From assembly GCF_034670125.1 (NCBI RefSeq), contig NZ_JAXMOC010000001.1, positions 248,001 through 312,000 on the forward strand: a stretch of DNA of 64,000 nt, read 5' to 3'. Positions 34,458-43,997 of this stretch are shown here, one piece after another; the stretch's first letter is position 1; each line of letters opens with the position of its first letter. Origin of the DNA: Maricaulis sp034670125. Its GTDB lineage: Bacteria > Pseudomonadota > Alphaproteobacteria > Caulobacterales > Maricaulaceae. The notes below the pieces were generated by a model. That model was given only the letters and a program-made list of their open reading frames with translations, made no database searches and had not been told where the DNA came from. The translations under genes and the position numbers were made by a program.

Positions 34458-34486
34458 GCCCCATCCCAGCGCACAAGGAGCGTGCC

Positions 34487-35719
<1,233 letters not shown>

Positions 35720-35731
35720 CGCTTTATAGTT

Positions 35732-35759
35732 GCGTTCTGCGTTTGTTCCCGCATAATGC
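35732..35759 (+). promoter_or_regulatory. Putative promoter of the brnT-brnA module
   Basis: TTGCGT (35732-35737), a 16-base spacer and CATAAT (35754-35759) lie 45 bases before the brnT start. An independent promoter is expected for a toxin-antitoxin module placed inside another operon. Confidence 0.4.
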
Positions 35760-35789
35760 GAGTGAAGATCGATTGCGGAAAACGACAAT

Positions 35790-35804
35790 TGTAGCTACAC
35801 TACA
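35790..35804. promoter_or_regulatory. Palindromic operator candidate before brnT
   Basis: TGTAGCTACACTACA contains the perfect palindrome GTAGCTAC (35791-35798) and a second CTACA, and abuts the toxin start codon. BrnA antitoxins autoregulate by binding such sites, so this is the likely operator. Confidence 0.45.
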
Positions 35805-36085
35805 TGGAGTTCGAATGGGATCCGGCCTAGGATGAGGCCAACCGGCGCAAGCACGGGCTGAGCTTTTTTCAAGCCGTCCGGGCCTTTGACGGACGCACAC
35901 TCACCCTTCCCGGTCGCGAGCACAAAGGCGAGAAGCGCAGCCTGACCATCGGGCGGATCGAGACAGTGCTGGTGGTTTCGGTCGTTCACACAGATCGGGC
36001 GGGCCGCACCCGCCTGATCTCCGCCCGGCCAGCCAGTCGACATGAAAGGGAGTTGTTCCATGGCTTTGAAGCGCGTGAAACTTGA
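35804..36085 (+). pseudogene. brnT: BrnT-family toxin with premature stop codon
   Basis: Reading from the ATG at 35804 gives MEFEWDPA, then TAG at 35828-35830, and the same frame then continues open for 84 codons to TGA at 36083. The continuation (DEANRRKHGLSFFQAVRAFD, GREHKGEKRSLTIG, VVHTDRAGRTRLISARPASR, HERELF) is a full BrnT toxin of the RelE-like RNase fold. Family members have Lys at the interrupted position (WDPxKDxxNxxKHG), so AAG to TAG is a single transversion. No downstream start codon would restore the toxin. It overlaps brnA by 26 bases. Expected effect: loss of toxin unless the amber codon is read through. Confidence 0.85.
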
Positions 36086-36356
36086 AGACCTTCCGCCGCT
36101 CACGCCGGAGCAGCGCGCCGAACTCGCACGCCTGGCGGAACTCCCCGACGACGAGATCGACTTCTCCGACATACCGGAACTCGACGAGGCCTGGTTTGCT
36201 GAAGCTGTGGTCTGGACGCCGCCCGCCAAGAAACAGATCACCTTGCGCCTTGACGACGACATCATTGCCTTCTTCAAGGAGAGCGGAAAAGGCTATCAGA
36301 CGCGCATGAACGCCGTGCTGCGGGCCTTTGTGGATGCGAAGAAGAAGCGGGCGTGA
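36060..36356 (+). CDS. brnA: BrnA-family antitoxin
   Basis: A 98-residue protein with a variable N-terminus (RVKLEDLPPLTPEQRAELAR) that would wrap the toxin. Its C-terminal ribbon-helix-helix DNA-binding domain is AKKQITLRLDDDIIAFFKES plus GKGYQTRMNAVLRAFVDAKK, the standard BrnA signature. The ATG at 36060 has AAGGGAG seven bases upstream; its start lies inside the end of brnT. It neutralises BrnT and represses its own promoter in the known system. Here the toxin gene is interrupted, so it may be an orphan regulator. Confidence 0.92.
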   Translation: MALKRVKLEDLPPLTPEQRAELARLAELPDDEIDFSDIPELDEAWFAEAVVWTPPAKKQITLRLDDDIIAFFKESGKGYQTRMNAVLRAFVDAKKKRA

Positions 36357-36450
36357 GTGGGATCGTGAAGACGCAAGTCGTGATTAAGTCAGACTGCGCA
36401 CGCTGCGGCGGAGATGTGTCAGTGCTGGCACGCGTGTTGGGAGCAACATT

Positions 36451-36861
36451 GTGATCGGAGCAATTGTTTTGGCCAGCGCGCTCGGCCTTTCAAGCCAGGA
36501 CTTTGAGAGTTCGATTGTTTTGATGGGAGGGTATCTGCCCACCCCGGCACACGTCGTATATGGCCCCGACAACCCGACCTCGATTGATCTGACGGGCACG
36601 TTCCATCAACGGTTGATGATGCTGGGTCGGCCCGACCCTGGCGTCATTGAGTTCCACATGGACCATTTGATCGCAGACCAGTGGCACGTGGGGGAATCGG
36701 ACGAGAACCTGCTCAAAGCAGTTAGACGCACACCAGACACGGGATGCGAAGAAGTCCTGCGGCTCGATCTGATGCGTGAAGCCGGTCTTCTCTGGCTGGA
36801 CTACACCCTTAGTCGCTCCTCGACCTGCCCGACCTTCCAACCTTTGACGGGACAAGAATGA
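36451..36861 (+). CDS. Unknown protein coupled to trpA
   Basis: I do not recognise this 136-residue product. A short hydrophobic N-terminus (MIGAIVLASALGLSSQ) could be a weak signal peptide. The rest is mixed, with IVLMGGYLPTPAHVVYG and two Cys near the end. The GTG at 36451 follows GGGAG with a 7-base gap, and the stop overlaps the trpA start as ATGA, which supports translation. It lies between brnA and trpA and interrupts the usual trpB-trpA junction. Composition is slightly AT-richer than trpB. Confidence 0.55.
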   Translation: MIGAIVLASALGLSSQDFESSIVLMGGYLPTPAHVVYGPDNPTSIDLTGTFHQRLMMLGRPDPGVIEFHMDHLIADQWHVGESDENLLKAVRRTPDTGCEEVLRLDLMREAGLLWLDYTLSRSSTCPTFQPLTGQE

Positions 36862-37655
36862 CCAACCGCCTCACCACCCGCTTCGCGGAACTGTCCGCTT
36901 ATAATCGTGCCGGATTTGTCGCCTATATGATGGCTGGCGATGGTGACAGTCAGGGCTTGCTGAATGCGCTGCCCGCAGCTGGTGCCGATGTGATCGAGCT
37001 GGGCATGCCCTTTACCGATCCGGCGGCCGACGGCCCGGCCATCCAGGCCTCGGCGCTGCGGGCGCTGGAGGCAGGGATGACGCTGACGGGAACGCTCGCC
37101 CAAGCCGCCTCGTTCCGGAAGCTCGACACCGAGACGCCGCTGGTCCTGATGGGCTATGCCAATCCGATCTTCTCGATGGGCTGGGAAACCTTCGCCAAGG
37201 CTGCCGCCAAGGCCGGTGTGGACGGTCTGATCTGTGTCGATGTGCCGCCGGAGGAAGACGACGAACTGCGAACCGCCCTGACCAAGCAGGGCATTGCGCT
37301 GATCCGCCTGGCCACCCCGACCACCGATGATGCGCGTCTGGCGACCGTGGTCGCCAATACGGCGGGCTTCGTCTATTACGTTTCCACGACAGGGGTGACC
37401 GGGGCCGGAACCGGCGTGGTCACCGAGGTTGGCGCCGCTGTCGACCGGGTCAGGGCCGCGTCTGGCCTGCCGGTTGCAGTGGGATTTGGTGTTCGGGAGC
37501 CTGAGCAGGCCGAAGCGATCGCCAAGCGGGCCGATGCTGTCGTGGTCGGATCGGCCATTGTCGACGCCATGCACACCGGCGGCGTCGCAGCGGCGACCGG
37601 ACTGGTGAAGACATTGTCGTCGGCGGTGCATGCCGCCCGGCGCACAGATAAATAG
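36858..37655 (+). CDS. trpA: Tryptophan synthase alpha chain
   Basis: A 265-residue TIM barrel that cleaves indole-3-glycerol phosphate. The catalytic Glu and Asp are in DVIELGMPFTDPAADGPAIQ near residues 46-65. LMGYANPIFSMG, ICVDVPPEE and YYVSTTGVTGAG with the phosphate loop follow, then PVAVGFGVREPEQA and VVGSAIVDAM. Its start overlaps the upstream unknown gene by four bases, so its translation depends on that gene rather than on trpB. accD follows after 61 bases. Confidence 0.97.
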   Translation: MTNRLTTRFAELSAYNRAGFVAYMMAGDGDSQGLLNALPAAGADVIELGMPFTDPAADGPAIQASALRALEAGMTLTGTLAQAASFRKLDTETPLVLMGYANPIFSMGWETFAKAAAKAGVDGLICVDVPPEEDDELRTALTKQGIALIRLATPTTDDARLATVVANTAGFVYYVSTTGVTGAGTGVVTEVGAAVDRVRAASGLPVAVGFGVREPEQAEAIAKRADAVVVGSAIVDAMHTGGVAAATGLVKTLSSAVHAARRTDK

Positions 37656-37716
37656 GCCTTCGGGCAAATAGGCCTTCGGGCCGAGACGCGTTAGAAACGA
37701 GTACGGGGCAAGACGC

Positions 37717-38652
37717 ATGACCGAGAAGTCGAACGGAATGAGCTGGCTGTCGAAAATCACCCCGCCGGGCATGTCGAAGATCTTTTCCAAGCGCGACACG
37801 CCGGATAATCTCTGGGTCAAATGCCCCGTTTCCGAGGAAATGGTCTTCCACAAGGACCTGGAGGCCGGCCTGTTTGTGACCCCGGCCGGTCACCACATGC
37901 GCATTGCGCCGGCCTATCGCTTCCAGTTCACTTTCGACGGCGACTATACCGAGATAGAGACCCCGGAAGTGGTCAAGGACCCGCTCAAATTCCGCGACGA
38001 CAAACCCTATACGGCCAAGCTGGCGGCGGCCCGCAAGAAGACCGGGCGCGACGACTCGATGGCCATCGCCACCGGCACGATCGGCGGGCTCGACGCCGTT
38101 GTCCTGGTGCAGAATTTCGCCTTTATGGGCGGTTCGCTCGGCATGGCCGCCGGTGAGAGCTTCATCAAGGCCGCCGAGACCGCGCTGGCCCGCAAGGCCC
38201 CGCTGATCGTCTTCACCGCCGCCGGTGGTGCCCGCATGCAGGAAGGCGCCCTGTCGCTGATGCAGATGCCGCGCACGACGCTCGCCGTCGAGATGCTGCG
38301 CGAAGCCGGCCTGCCCTATATCGTCGTCCTCACCGACCCCACGACCGGCGGAGTGACGGCCTCCTACGCCATGCTGGGCGATGTCCATATCGCCGAACCG
38401 GGGGCCCTGATCGGCTTTGCCGGCCCGCGGGTGATCGAACAGACCATCCGCGAAAAACTGCCGGAAGGCTTCCAGCGCGCCGAGTATCTGCTGGAAAAGG
38501 GCATGGTCGACAAAGTCGTGCATCGCGCCGACATTCCCGCTACACTGGCACGCATGTTGAGGGTCCTTATGAAAAAACCCGGCACCTCCATGCCCGCAGC
38601 GCTGACACCCCCGGCCCCCGATCATGTGGTGGTCGACGGGGGGAGCCATTAG
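37717..38652 (+). CDS. accD: Acetyl-CoA carboxylase carboxyltransferase beta subunit
   Basis: A 311-residue subunit which, with AccA, transfers the carboxyl group from biotin to acetyl-CoA. The crotonase-like core has GTIGGLDAVVLVQNFAFMGG, FTAAGGARMQEGALSLMQM, VVLTDPTTGGVTASYAMLGD and GFAGPRVIEQTIREKLPEGF. Of the four N-terminal zinc-ribbon Cys, only the first remains (WVKCPVSEEMVFHKD, VTPAGHHMRI). Alphaproteobacterial AccD proteins commonly lack them, so this is a lineage trait. It is cotranscribed with trpA and folC; the end overlaps folC by 29 bases. Confidence 0.96.
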   Translation: MTEKSNGMSWLSKITPPGMSKIFSKRDTPDNLWVKCPVSEEMVFHKDLEAGLFVTPAGHHMRIAPAYRFQFTFDGDYTEIETPEVVKDPLKFRDDKPYTAKLAAARKKTGRDDSMAIATGTIGGLDAVVLVQNFAFMGGSLGMAAGESFIKAAETALARKAPLIVFTAAGGARMQEGALSLMQMPRTTLAVEMLREAGLPYIVVLTDPTTGGVTASYAMLGDVHIAEPGALIGFAGPRVIEQTIREKLPEGFQRAEYLLEKGMVDKVVHRADIPATLARMLRVLMKKPGTSMPAALTPPAPDHVVVDGGSH

Positions 38653-39970
38653 CACGCGTCGACAAGACCTCGACGACGCGCTGGCGCGCCTCGCGCGCCT
38701 GCATCCCCTGAAGATTGACCTGTCCCTCGGCCGCTTGCAGCGGCTGCTGGCCACGCTCGGCTCGCCGCAGGATCAGCTGCCACCGACCATCCATGTCGCC
38801 GGCACCAATGGCAAAGGCTCGACCTGTGCCTATCTCGCCGAAATGGCGCGGGCCAAAGGCGAGCGGGTCCACATCTATACCTCGCCTCACCTGGTCAATT
38901 TCAATGAGCGTATCCTGCTCGATTCCAAGCCGGTCAATGACCGCACCCTGATCGAGGCCTTCGCCCGCTGCGAAGCCGCCAATTTCGGCGAGCCGATCAC
39001 CTTCTTCGAGATCACGACAGCTGCGGCCTTCCTGCTGTTCTCCGAACATCCGGCCGACCGGTTGATCCTGGAAGTGGGCATGGGCGGACGGCTGGACGCC
39101 ACCAATGTCATCGCCAAACCGGCCCTGACCGTGATCACCCCGGTCAGCCTCGATCACCAGGAATTCCTCGGCGACCAGCTCGCCGACATCGCCCGCACCA
39201 AGGCCGGCATCTGCAAGTTCGGTGTCCCGGCCGTGATCGCCAACCAGTGCGACGTCGCCGAGACCGCCATCCTCGACGAAGCGACCAAGATCGGGGCGCC
39301 AACCTATGTCTGGGGACGCGACTACAACGCCTACATGCAGCACGGGCGACTGGTATTCGAGAATGACCACCAGGTGTGGGACCTGCCGGCGCCGGGGCTT
39401 CTGGGCCCGCACCAGATTCTCAATGCCGGCGCTGCGGCGGCCTGTGCGGCGATGCTGCAGTGGCCGGAAGAGGCCGTGGCCAAAGGCATTGGCGATGCCC
39501 GCTGGCCGGGCCGTCTGCAGCGGGTCTCAACCGGGCCGATCGGCGATATCGCCCGCAAGGCCGATGCCGAACTGTGGCTGGACAGCGGTCACAATGAAGC
39601 CGCCGCGAAGGCCCTCTCCCACGCCCTCGCCGACATGGATGAGCGCGAGGACCGACCGCTGGTCATCATAGCCGGTTTCACGCCGGGCAAGGATGTGGAA
39701 GCCTGGTGCCGGCAATTCGCCGGGCTCGCGCGTCGTCTGATCGCGGTCGAGTTCAAGTCCGGCCGGGGCGGCTCCCAGGACCCGGACCACGTCGCCGCGG
39801 CGTCCGCCCGTGTCGGCCTGGAAGCCAGCGTCGCGGCCGGGCTGATACCGGCGATGAAGAACGCCGCCAAGGAACACCCGTCACCGCGAATCCTGATCAG
39901 CGGCTCGCTCTACCTGGTCGGCGAGGCCCTGGCACTGGGCGATGAACCGCCGCACATCACGCCGGGTTGA
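38624..39970 (+). CDS. folC: Bifunctional folylpolyglutamate/dihydrofolate synthase
   Basis: A 448-residue ligase adding glutamate to folates. The P-loop HVAGTNGKGSTCAYLAEMA is near residue 57. TSPHLVNFNERILLD, FFEITTAAAFLLFSE, LEVGMGGRLDATNVI, SLDHQEFLGDQLADIARTKA and LDSGHNEAA follow. The ATG at 38624 lies inside accD. An alternative is a non-standard ATT at 38648 right after GGGGGGAG. trpB/trpA-accD-folC is a standard order. Confidence 0.95.
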   Translation: MWWSTGGAISTRRQDLDDALARLARLHPLKIDLSLGRLQRLLATLGSPQDQLPPTIHVAGTNGKGSTCAYLAEMARAKGERVHIYTSPHLVNFNERILLDSKPVNDRTLIEAFARCEAANFGEPITFFEITTAAAFLLFSEHPADRLILEVGMGGRLDATNVIAKPALTVITPVSLDHQEFLGDQLADIARTKAGICKFGVPAVIANQCDVAETAILDEATKIGAPTYVWGRDYNAYMQHGRLVFENDHQVWDLPAPGLLGPHQILNAGAAAACAAMLQWPEEAVAKGIGDARWPGRLQRVSTGPIGDIARKADAELWLDSGHNEAAAKALSHALADMDEREDRPLVIIAGFTPGKDVEAWCRQFAGLARRLIAVEFKSGRGGSQDPDHVAAASARVGLEASVAAGLIPAMKNAAKEHPSPRILISGSLYLVGEALALGDEPPHITPG

Positions 39971-39986
39971 GCGACCTTCCAGTCAT

Positions 39987-40022
39987 AAAAAACGGGCCCC
40001 CGATCCGGAGGGCCCGTTTTTT
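39987..40022. terminator. Bidirectional terminator between folC and trxA
   Basis: CGGGCCC (39993-39999) and GGGCCCG (40010-40016) form a stem flanked by six A and six T, so it works for both convergent genes. Confidence 0.9.
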
Positions 40023-40044
40023 GTGTCTGGTGGAGAAGAAGCGC

Positions 40045-40365
40045 CTACAGCGTTTCCTGGACCCACTCCGAGATCTTGCCCTTGGCCATGGCCCCGATCT
40101 TGGTCGAGACGACCTGACCGTCCTTGAAGATCATCAGCGTCGGGATGCCCCGAACGCCGTACTTGCCCGGCGTCATCGGATGATCGTCAATATTGACCTT
40201 GGCGACCGTCAGCGAACCTGACATTTCCTCGGCAATCTCCTCGAGCGCCGGGGAGATCTGCTTGCACGGACCACACCATTCCGCCCAGAAGTCCACGAGG
40301 ACCGGGCCGCTGGCATTGATCACATCACTCTCGAAGGATTCATCGCTGACCGCTTTGGTCGCCAT
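40045..40365 (-). CDS. trxA: Thioredoxin 1
   Basis: A 106-residue thioredoxin with active site WCGPC (Cys31, Cys34), VDFWAEWCGPCKQISPALEE and the cis-Pro region YGVRGIPTLMIFKDG. It is the main cytosolic disulfide reductant. The ATG at 40365 (MATKAV) has AAGGAG six bases upstream; longer readings lie in non-coding sequence. It lies 80 bases downstream of addA, a common alphaproteobacterial pairing. Confidence 0.97.
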   Translation of the reverse strand: MATKAVSDESFESDVINASGPVLVDFWAEWCGPCKQISPALEEIAEEMSGSLTVAKVNIDDHPMTPGKYGVRGIPTLMIFKDGQVVSTKIGAMAKGKISEWVQETL

Positions 40366-40445
40366 GGGACACTCCTTTGTTGGGACGAATCCGCGGGGGC
40401 GGACTCCGTTGATGGCGCGTGAGGTAAGGAGGGCCGGGCCGTCCG

Positions 40446-43400
40446 TCAAGCCGCACCCGTGTCGAAGACGGTGTCGAGCACCGTGTCGGGAAGCTCCATC
40501 AATCGCGCCGCGTCGGTCCACAGCAGGGCGCAACGCACGGATTTACCGGGGTGAACCGCGCGCAACAGGGCTCGATAGGTCGCCATCTGGCCGAGATAAA
40601 CTTTCGCCACTGCAGCAACATCGGCCGGTGGTGGGCGGTTGGTCTTGTAGTCGATGATCAGCACTTCATCGCCGGTCACGACCAGCCGGTCGACCTGTCC
40701 GCGGATGATCGTGTTGGCGGGAAGACCCGGCGCCTGACCGACCAGGGCCACTTCGGCCCGGCTGCCCGGACCGAACAAGGGCGCAAATTCGGGATGATCG
40801 AGTATGCCCAGTGTCTCGGTCAGGATCTGCGCCCGGTCCGGCTCGGAGATATCGGACTGCGCCGCGAGGAATCGCTGGCCGGCAGCCTCGCGTCGCTCGG
40901 ATGGCAGGTCGGGCAAGGTCTGCAGCAGCTTGTGGATCACATCGCCGCGGCGGAAGCGATGCCCGCCCGGGTCGGCCAATGGAGACAGCACGGCCGGTTC
41001 ACCGTCTTCGTCCGCCAACAGGCTGGACGGTGCCGCGCCCAGAATTTGACCGCCTTCGGCCGGTGCCATCCGGGCGGCCCAGTCCGGCAGGCTAGTTTCG
41101 CGATCCACCACGCCCCCAAAAGCGCCGAGCGCCACGGGTGCCGGGCCAAAGCGCAGGCCGGGCTCCGCACCCTCGACGAAACGCGCCACCGGTGTTTCGA
41201 TCGGCTGCCACCCATCGCCCTGCCAGGCTGCCGCAAGTTGCGTATACCAGCTGTCCTCGGAGATCCGGCCCGGATTGCCCTGTCCCTGGCGCCAACCGCA
41301 CACGATCAACCGGTCACGGGCCCGCGTCAGCGCCACATAAAGCAGGCGGCCATGTTCGGCCAATTGCCGATTCTCGGACTCCAAACGCAATGCGGCGACC
41401 ACGTCGGTGTCGTCTGCCTTGCGCTGAGACCACAACAGGCCGCAATCCTCATGCGAGAAAACCGGATCGGACTTGCCGGTCAGCGGACTGCGCGTGGTAT
41501 CCGGCAGGATGATGACCGGGCGTTCCAGCCCCTTGGAGGCGTGCACGGTCATCACCTGGACCTCGTCACGGTCCGGGCTCATCTCGCGTTTGATCTGGAC
41601 GTCATCGCTCTCTATGCGGGCAATGAAGCTGGCCAGCGCGCCACCCTCTTCGCGCTCGTGCTGAAGCGCCCGCGCCAGGAATTCCTGCAACGGGTCCCGC
41701 GCCTCCTCGCCTAGACGCGCGAACAGGCGCGCCCAGCGCGTCTCGCCGGTCGGTGTCCGGGCATTGAGAAAGCCGGTGAAGAAATCATACAGGCGAGATT
41801 TGTCGGCCTGGTCTCGCAGCGCCGACAGGGCGGCGCGGGCATCGGCGAAGCGCGGATCCTCGCTGGTGAAAAGGGCGTTCCACAAGGTGCCGCGCCGCTT
41901 CAGGTCGGTTCGCGAGCGGGCAAGGTCATAGAGCGCCTGCTCGTCAATTCCCGGCCGGGACGGATCGATCGGATCGAACAGCGGCGAGCGCAGGACTTCC
42001 GCCAAGGCCAGATCATCCCCGGAGGTCATGGCAAAGCGCCCCAGCGCCAGCATGTCCTTTACCGCGGTCTGGTCGCGCAGCACCATCCGGTCTGCCCCGG
42101 CGACCGGAACGCCGGCCAGTTTGAGCTGACGGATCACTTCCTCAAAGAAGCCACCGGTCCGGCGCCAGACCAGGATGGCGATGTCGGATGGCCGGACCGG
42201 GCGCTGGCTGAACTGCCCACCCTTTTCCTCCCAGACCGCGTCACCGCGGGCGATCATGTCGGCGATCTCACCGGCCACCGTCCGGGCCAGCACATCGCGC
42301 GAACTGCCGCGGGCTCGCAGATCGACCGGGTCGAAGATCGATCCTTCTTCCGTCTTCTCCGGCTTGGGTATGGCCGGCCAAATCTCGACACAGCCCGGTG
42401 TATGCGACCGCGCAGCCCGGTGCCCCTGATAGCGGGCAAAGGGCAGGTCGGTGGCACCGGCAACAAACTTCATCTCCGGTGCCGGACGTTTCGCCTCGAA
42501 GGCCTGGTCAACCGCCGCAAGGATTTCCGGCGCCGAGCGGAAGGAGACATCCAGACCCGGGCGCTCGAACGGCACTTCCACCGCCGCTGTGGAGGCCGCC
42601 AACCGGTCGCCCTCCTCGATAAAGCGGGCCGGTTCGGCACCCTGGAAGGAATAGATCGACTGTTTCTCGTCACCGACCACGAACAGGGTCCGGCCCGTCT
42701 CCTGTGCGCCGGCTCCGGCGAAAAACTCGGCCGTCAGCCCGCGGATCATGTCCCATTGGCGCGGCGCAGTATCCTGGGCCTCATCGATCAGGGCATGGGC
42801 GAGCTGACCGTCGAGCTTGTAGCCAACCCAGCCGGAGAACGGGTTTTCCGGCGCCAGCAGATTGCCGGCCAACCGGATCAAATCGTCAAAGTCCAGCGCC
42901 CGTGCCTGTTCCAGCGCGTCGGAATAGGCGCGCGTGAAATCGTCGACAATACGCAAGGCCACGGCACTCGCCCGGGCGATTTCGGCCCGTTTGATCATGT
43001 CCCGCAGCGCATCCAGCCGCTCGGCCTCGGCTTCCAGCAGGGACAGGATATGGGGAAAGGGTTTGGCGATCGCAGCGGTCACGAGACTGGCGACCCGGTG
43101 AGCTCGCCCACCACCGGTAAAATAGAAGCTCAGCGCCAGATCAAACGCCAGACCCGGATCTGCAGTCGCCAGTGCCTGGAGAAGCAAGGCACCACGCTTG
43201 GCATCGGTGGGCTTGCCCTCGTTGCACATCGCGTGGGCGGCGGCCTCGATCTCCTTGCGAGGCATATCGGCCATCGCTTGCGCCTTCAATCGCTCCGGGG
43301 CCGCTCCCACAGGCAGGTCCAGCACGTCCCATAACTGAGCGACCAGCCCGTCGCACCCCCCGGCCCGCTCACAGGTCTCGGCGAAGTCATGGCGGTTGGA

Positions 43401-43997
43401 CCGGGCCCAGCGCAGGATGGTGTTGATCGCATCGGGGCCGCCGGTCCCGATCAGCGTGTTGACGGCGTCAGGCGCCAGGCCCGCGAGCACCTTCCGGCGC
43501 GCCGTTTCCATCGCCTTGCCCGCCGACGCATCATCGAGGGTATCAAAGCCGGGCGGCGCGCCGGCCTCGAGCGGAAAGCGACGAAGCAGGCCCTCACAGA
43601 ATGCGTGGATGGTCTGGATCTTGAGGCCGCCGGGCGTTTCAAGCGCCTGGGCAAACAGCTTTCGGGCCCGGTCCGCATCACCCGGTTTCAGGTCGCGATC
43701 CAGCAGCGCCTTGAGCTCGACAGCAAGGACCTCGTCCGGCGTCACCGACCAGTCACCAAGACGCTTGAACAGGCGCTCCTTCATCTCGGCGGCAGCGGCC
43801 TTGGTGTAGGTGACGCACAGGATTGTCTCGGGCAGGTGGCCGGCCAACAGCAGATTGATCACCCGATCAACCAGAACCCGCGTCTTGCCGGACCCGGCAT
43901 TGGCCTCAACGAAAACACTCGCCTCGGGACGCGCGGCTCGCTTCTGGTCAGCGCTGGCCGACTTGAGGATATCCGGATCGAAACGGGCCTCGCTCAT
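40446..43997 (-). CDS. addA: Double-strand break repair helicase-nuclease AddA
   Basis: An 1183-residue UvrD-type helicase/nuclease, equivalent in role to RecBCD with AddB. Motifs in order are Walker A ANAGSGKTRVLVDRVINLLL near residue 35, LCVTYTKAAAAEMKERL, HALIDEAQDTAPRQW, VVGDEKQSIYSFQGA, MTVHASKGLERPVIILPDTT and LYVALTRARDRLIV. The C-terminal RecB-like nuclease has EVLIIDYKTNRPP. The ATG at 43997 overlaps the addB stop (ATGA) and has GGAGG upstream. The alphaproteobacterial AddAB pair processes broken ends for RecA. Confidence 0.96.
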   Translation of the reverse strand: MSEARFDPDILKSASADQKRAARPEASVFVEANAGSGKTRVLVDRVINLLLAGHLPETILCVTYTKAAAAEMKERLFKRLGDWSVTPDEVLAVELKALLDRDLKPGDADRARKLFAQALETPGGLKIQTIHAFCEGLLRRFPLEAGAPPGFDTLDDASAGKAMETARRKVLAGLAPDAVNTLIGTGGPDAINTILRWARSNRHDFAETCERAGGCDGLVAQLWDVLDLPVGAAPERLKAQAMADMPRKEIEAAAHAMCNEGKPTDAKRGALLLQALATADPGLAFDLALSFYFTGGGRAHRVASLVTAAIAKPFPHILSLLEAEAERLDALRDMIKRAEIARASAVALRIVDDFTRAYSDALEQARALDFDDLIRLAGNLLAPENPFSGWVGYKLDGQLAHALIDEAQDTAPRQWDMIRGLTAEFFAGAGAQETGRTLFVVGDEKQSIYSFQGAEPARFIEEGDRLAASTAAVEVPFERPGLDVSFRSAPEILAAVDQAFEAKRPAPEMKFVAGATDLPFARYQGHRAARSHTPGCVEIWPAIPKPEKTEEGSIFDPVDLRARGSSRDVLARTVAGEIADMIARGDAVWEEKGGQFSQRPVRPSDIAILVWRRTGGFFEEVIRQLKLAGVPVAGADRMVLRDQTAVKDMLALGRFAMTSGDDLALAEVLRSPLFDPIDPSRPGIDEQALYDLARSRTDLKRRGTLWNALFTSEDPRFADARAALSALRDQADKSRLYDFFTGFLNARTPTGETRWARLFARLGEEARDPLQEFLARALQHEREEGGALASFIARIESDDVQIKREMSPDRDEVQVMTVHASKGLERPVIILPDTTRSPLTGKSDPVFSHEDCGLLWSQRKADDTDVVAALRLESENRQLAEHGRLLYVALTRARDRLIVCGWRQGQGNPGRISEDSWYTQLAAAWQGDGWQPIETPVARFVEGAEPGLRFGPAPVALGAFGGVVDRETSLPDWAARMAPAEGGQILGAAPSSLLADEDGEPAVLSPLADPGGHRFRRGDVIHKLLQTLPDLPSERREAAGQRFLAAQSDISEPDRAQILTETLGILDHPEFAPLFGPGSRAEVALVGQAPGLPANTIIRGQVDRLVVTGDEVLIIDYKTNRPPPADVAAVAKVYLGQMATYRALLRAVHPGKSVRCALLWTDAARLMELPDTVLDTVFDTGAA

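Noticed and set aside
37804..37920. Loss of zinc-ribbon cysteines in AccD as an unusual defect
   Set aside because: To my knowledge alphaproteobacterial AccD proteins commonly lack these cysteines, so this is a lineage trait.
38624..38652. ATT start for folC after GGGGGGAG
   Set aside because: ATT starts are very rare, and an in-frame ATG at 38624 overlapping accD gives a normal folC N-terminus.
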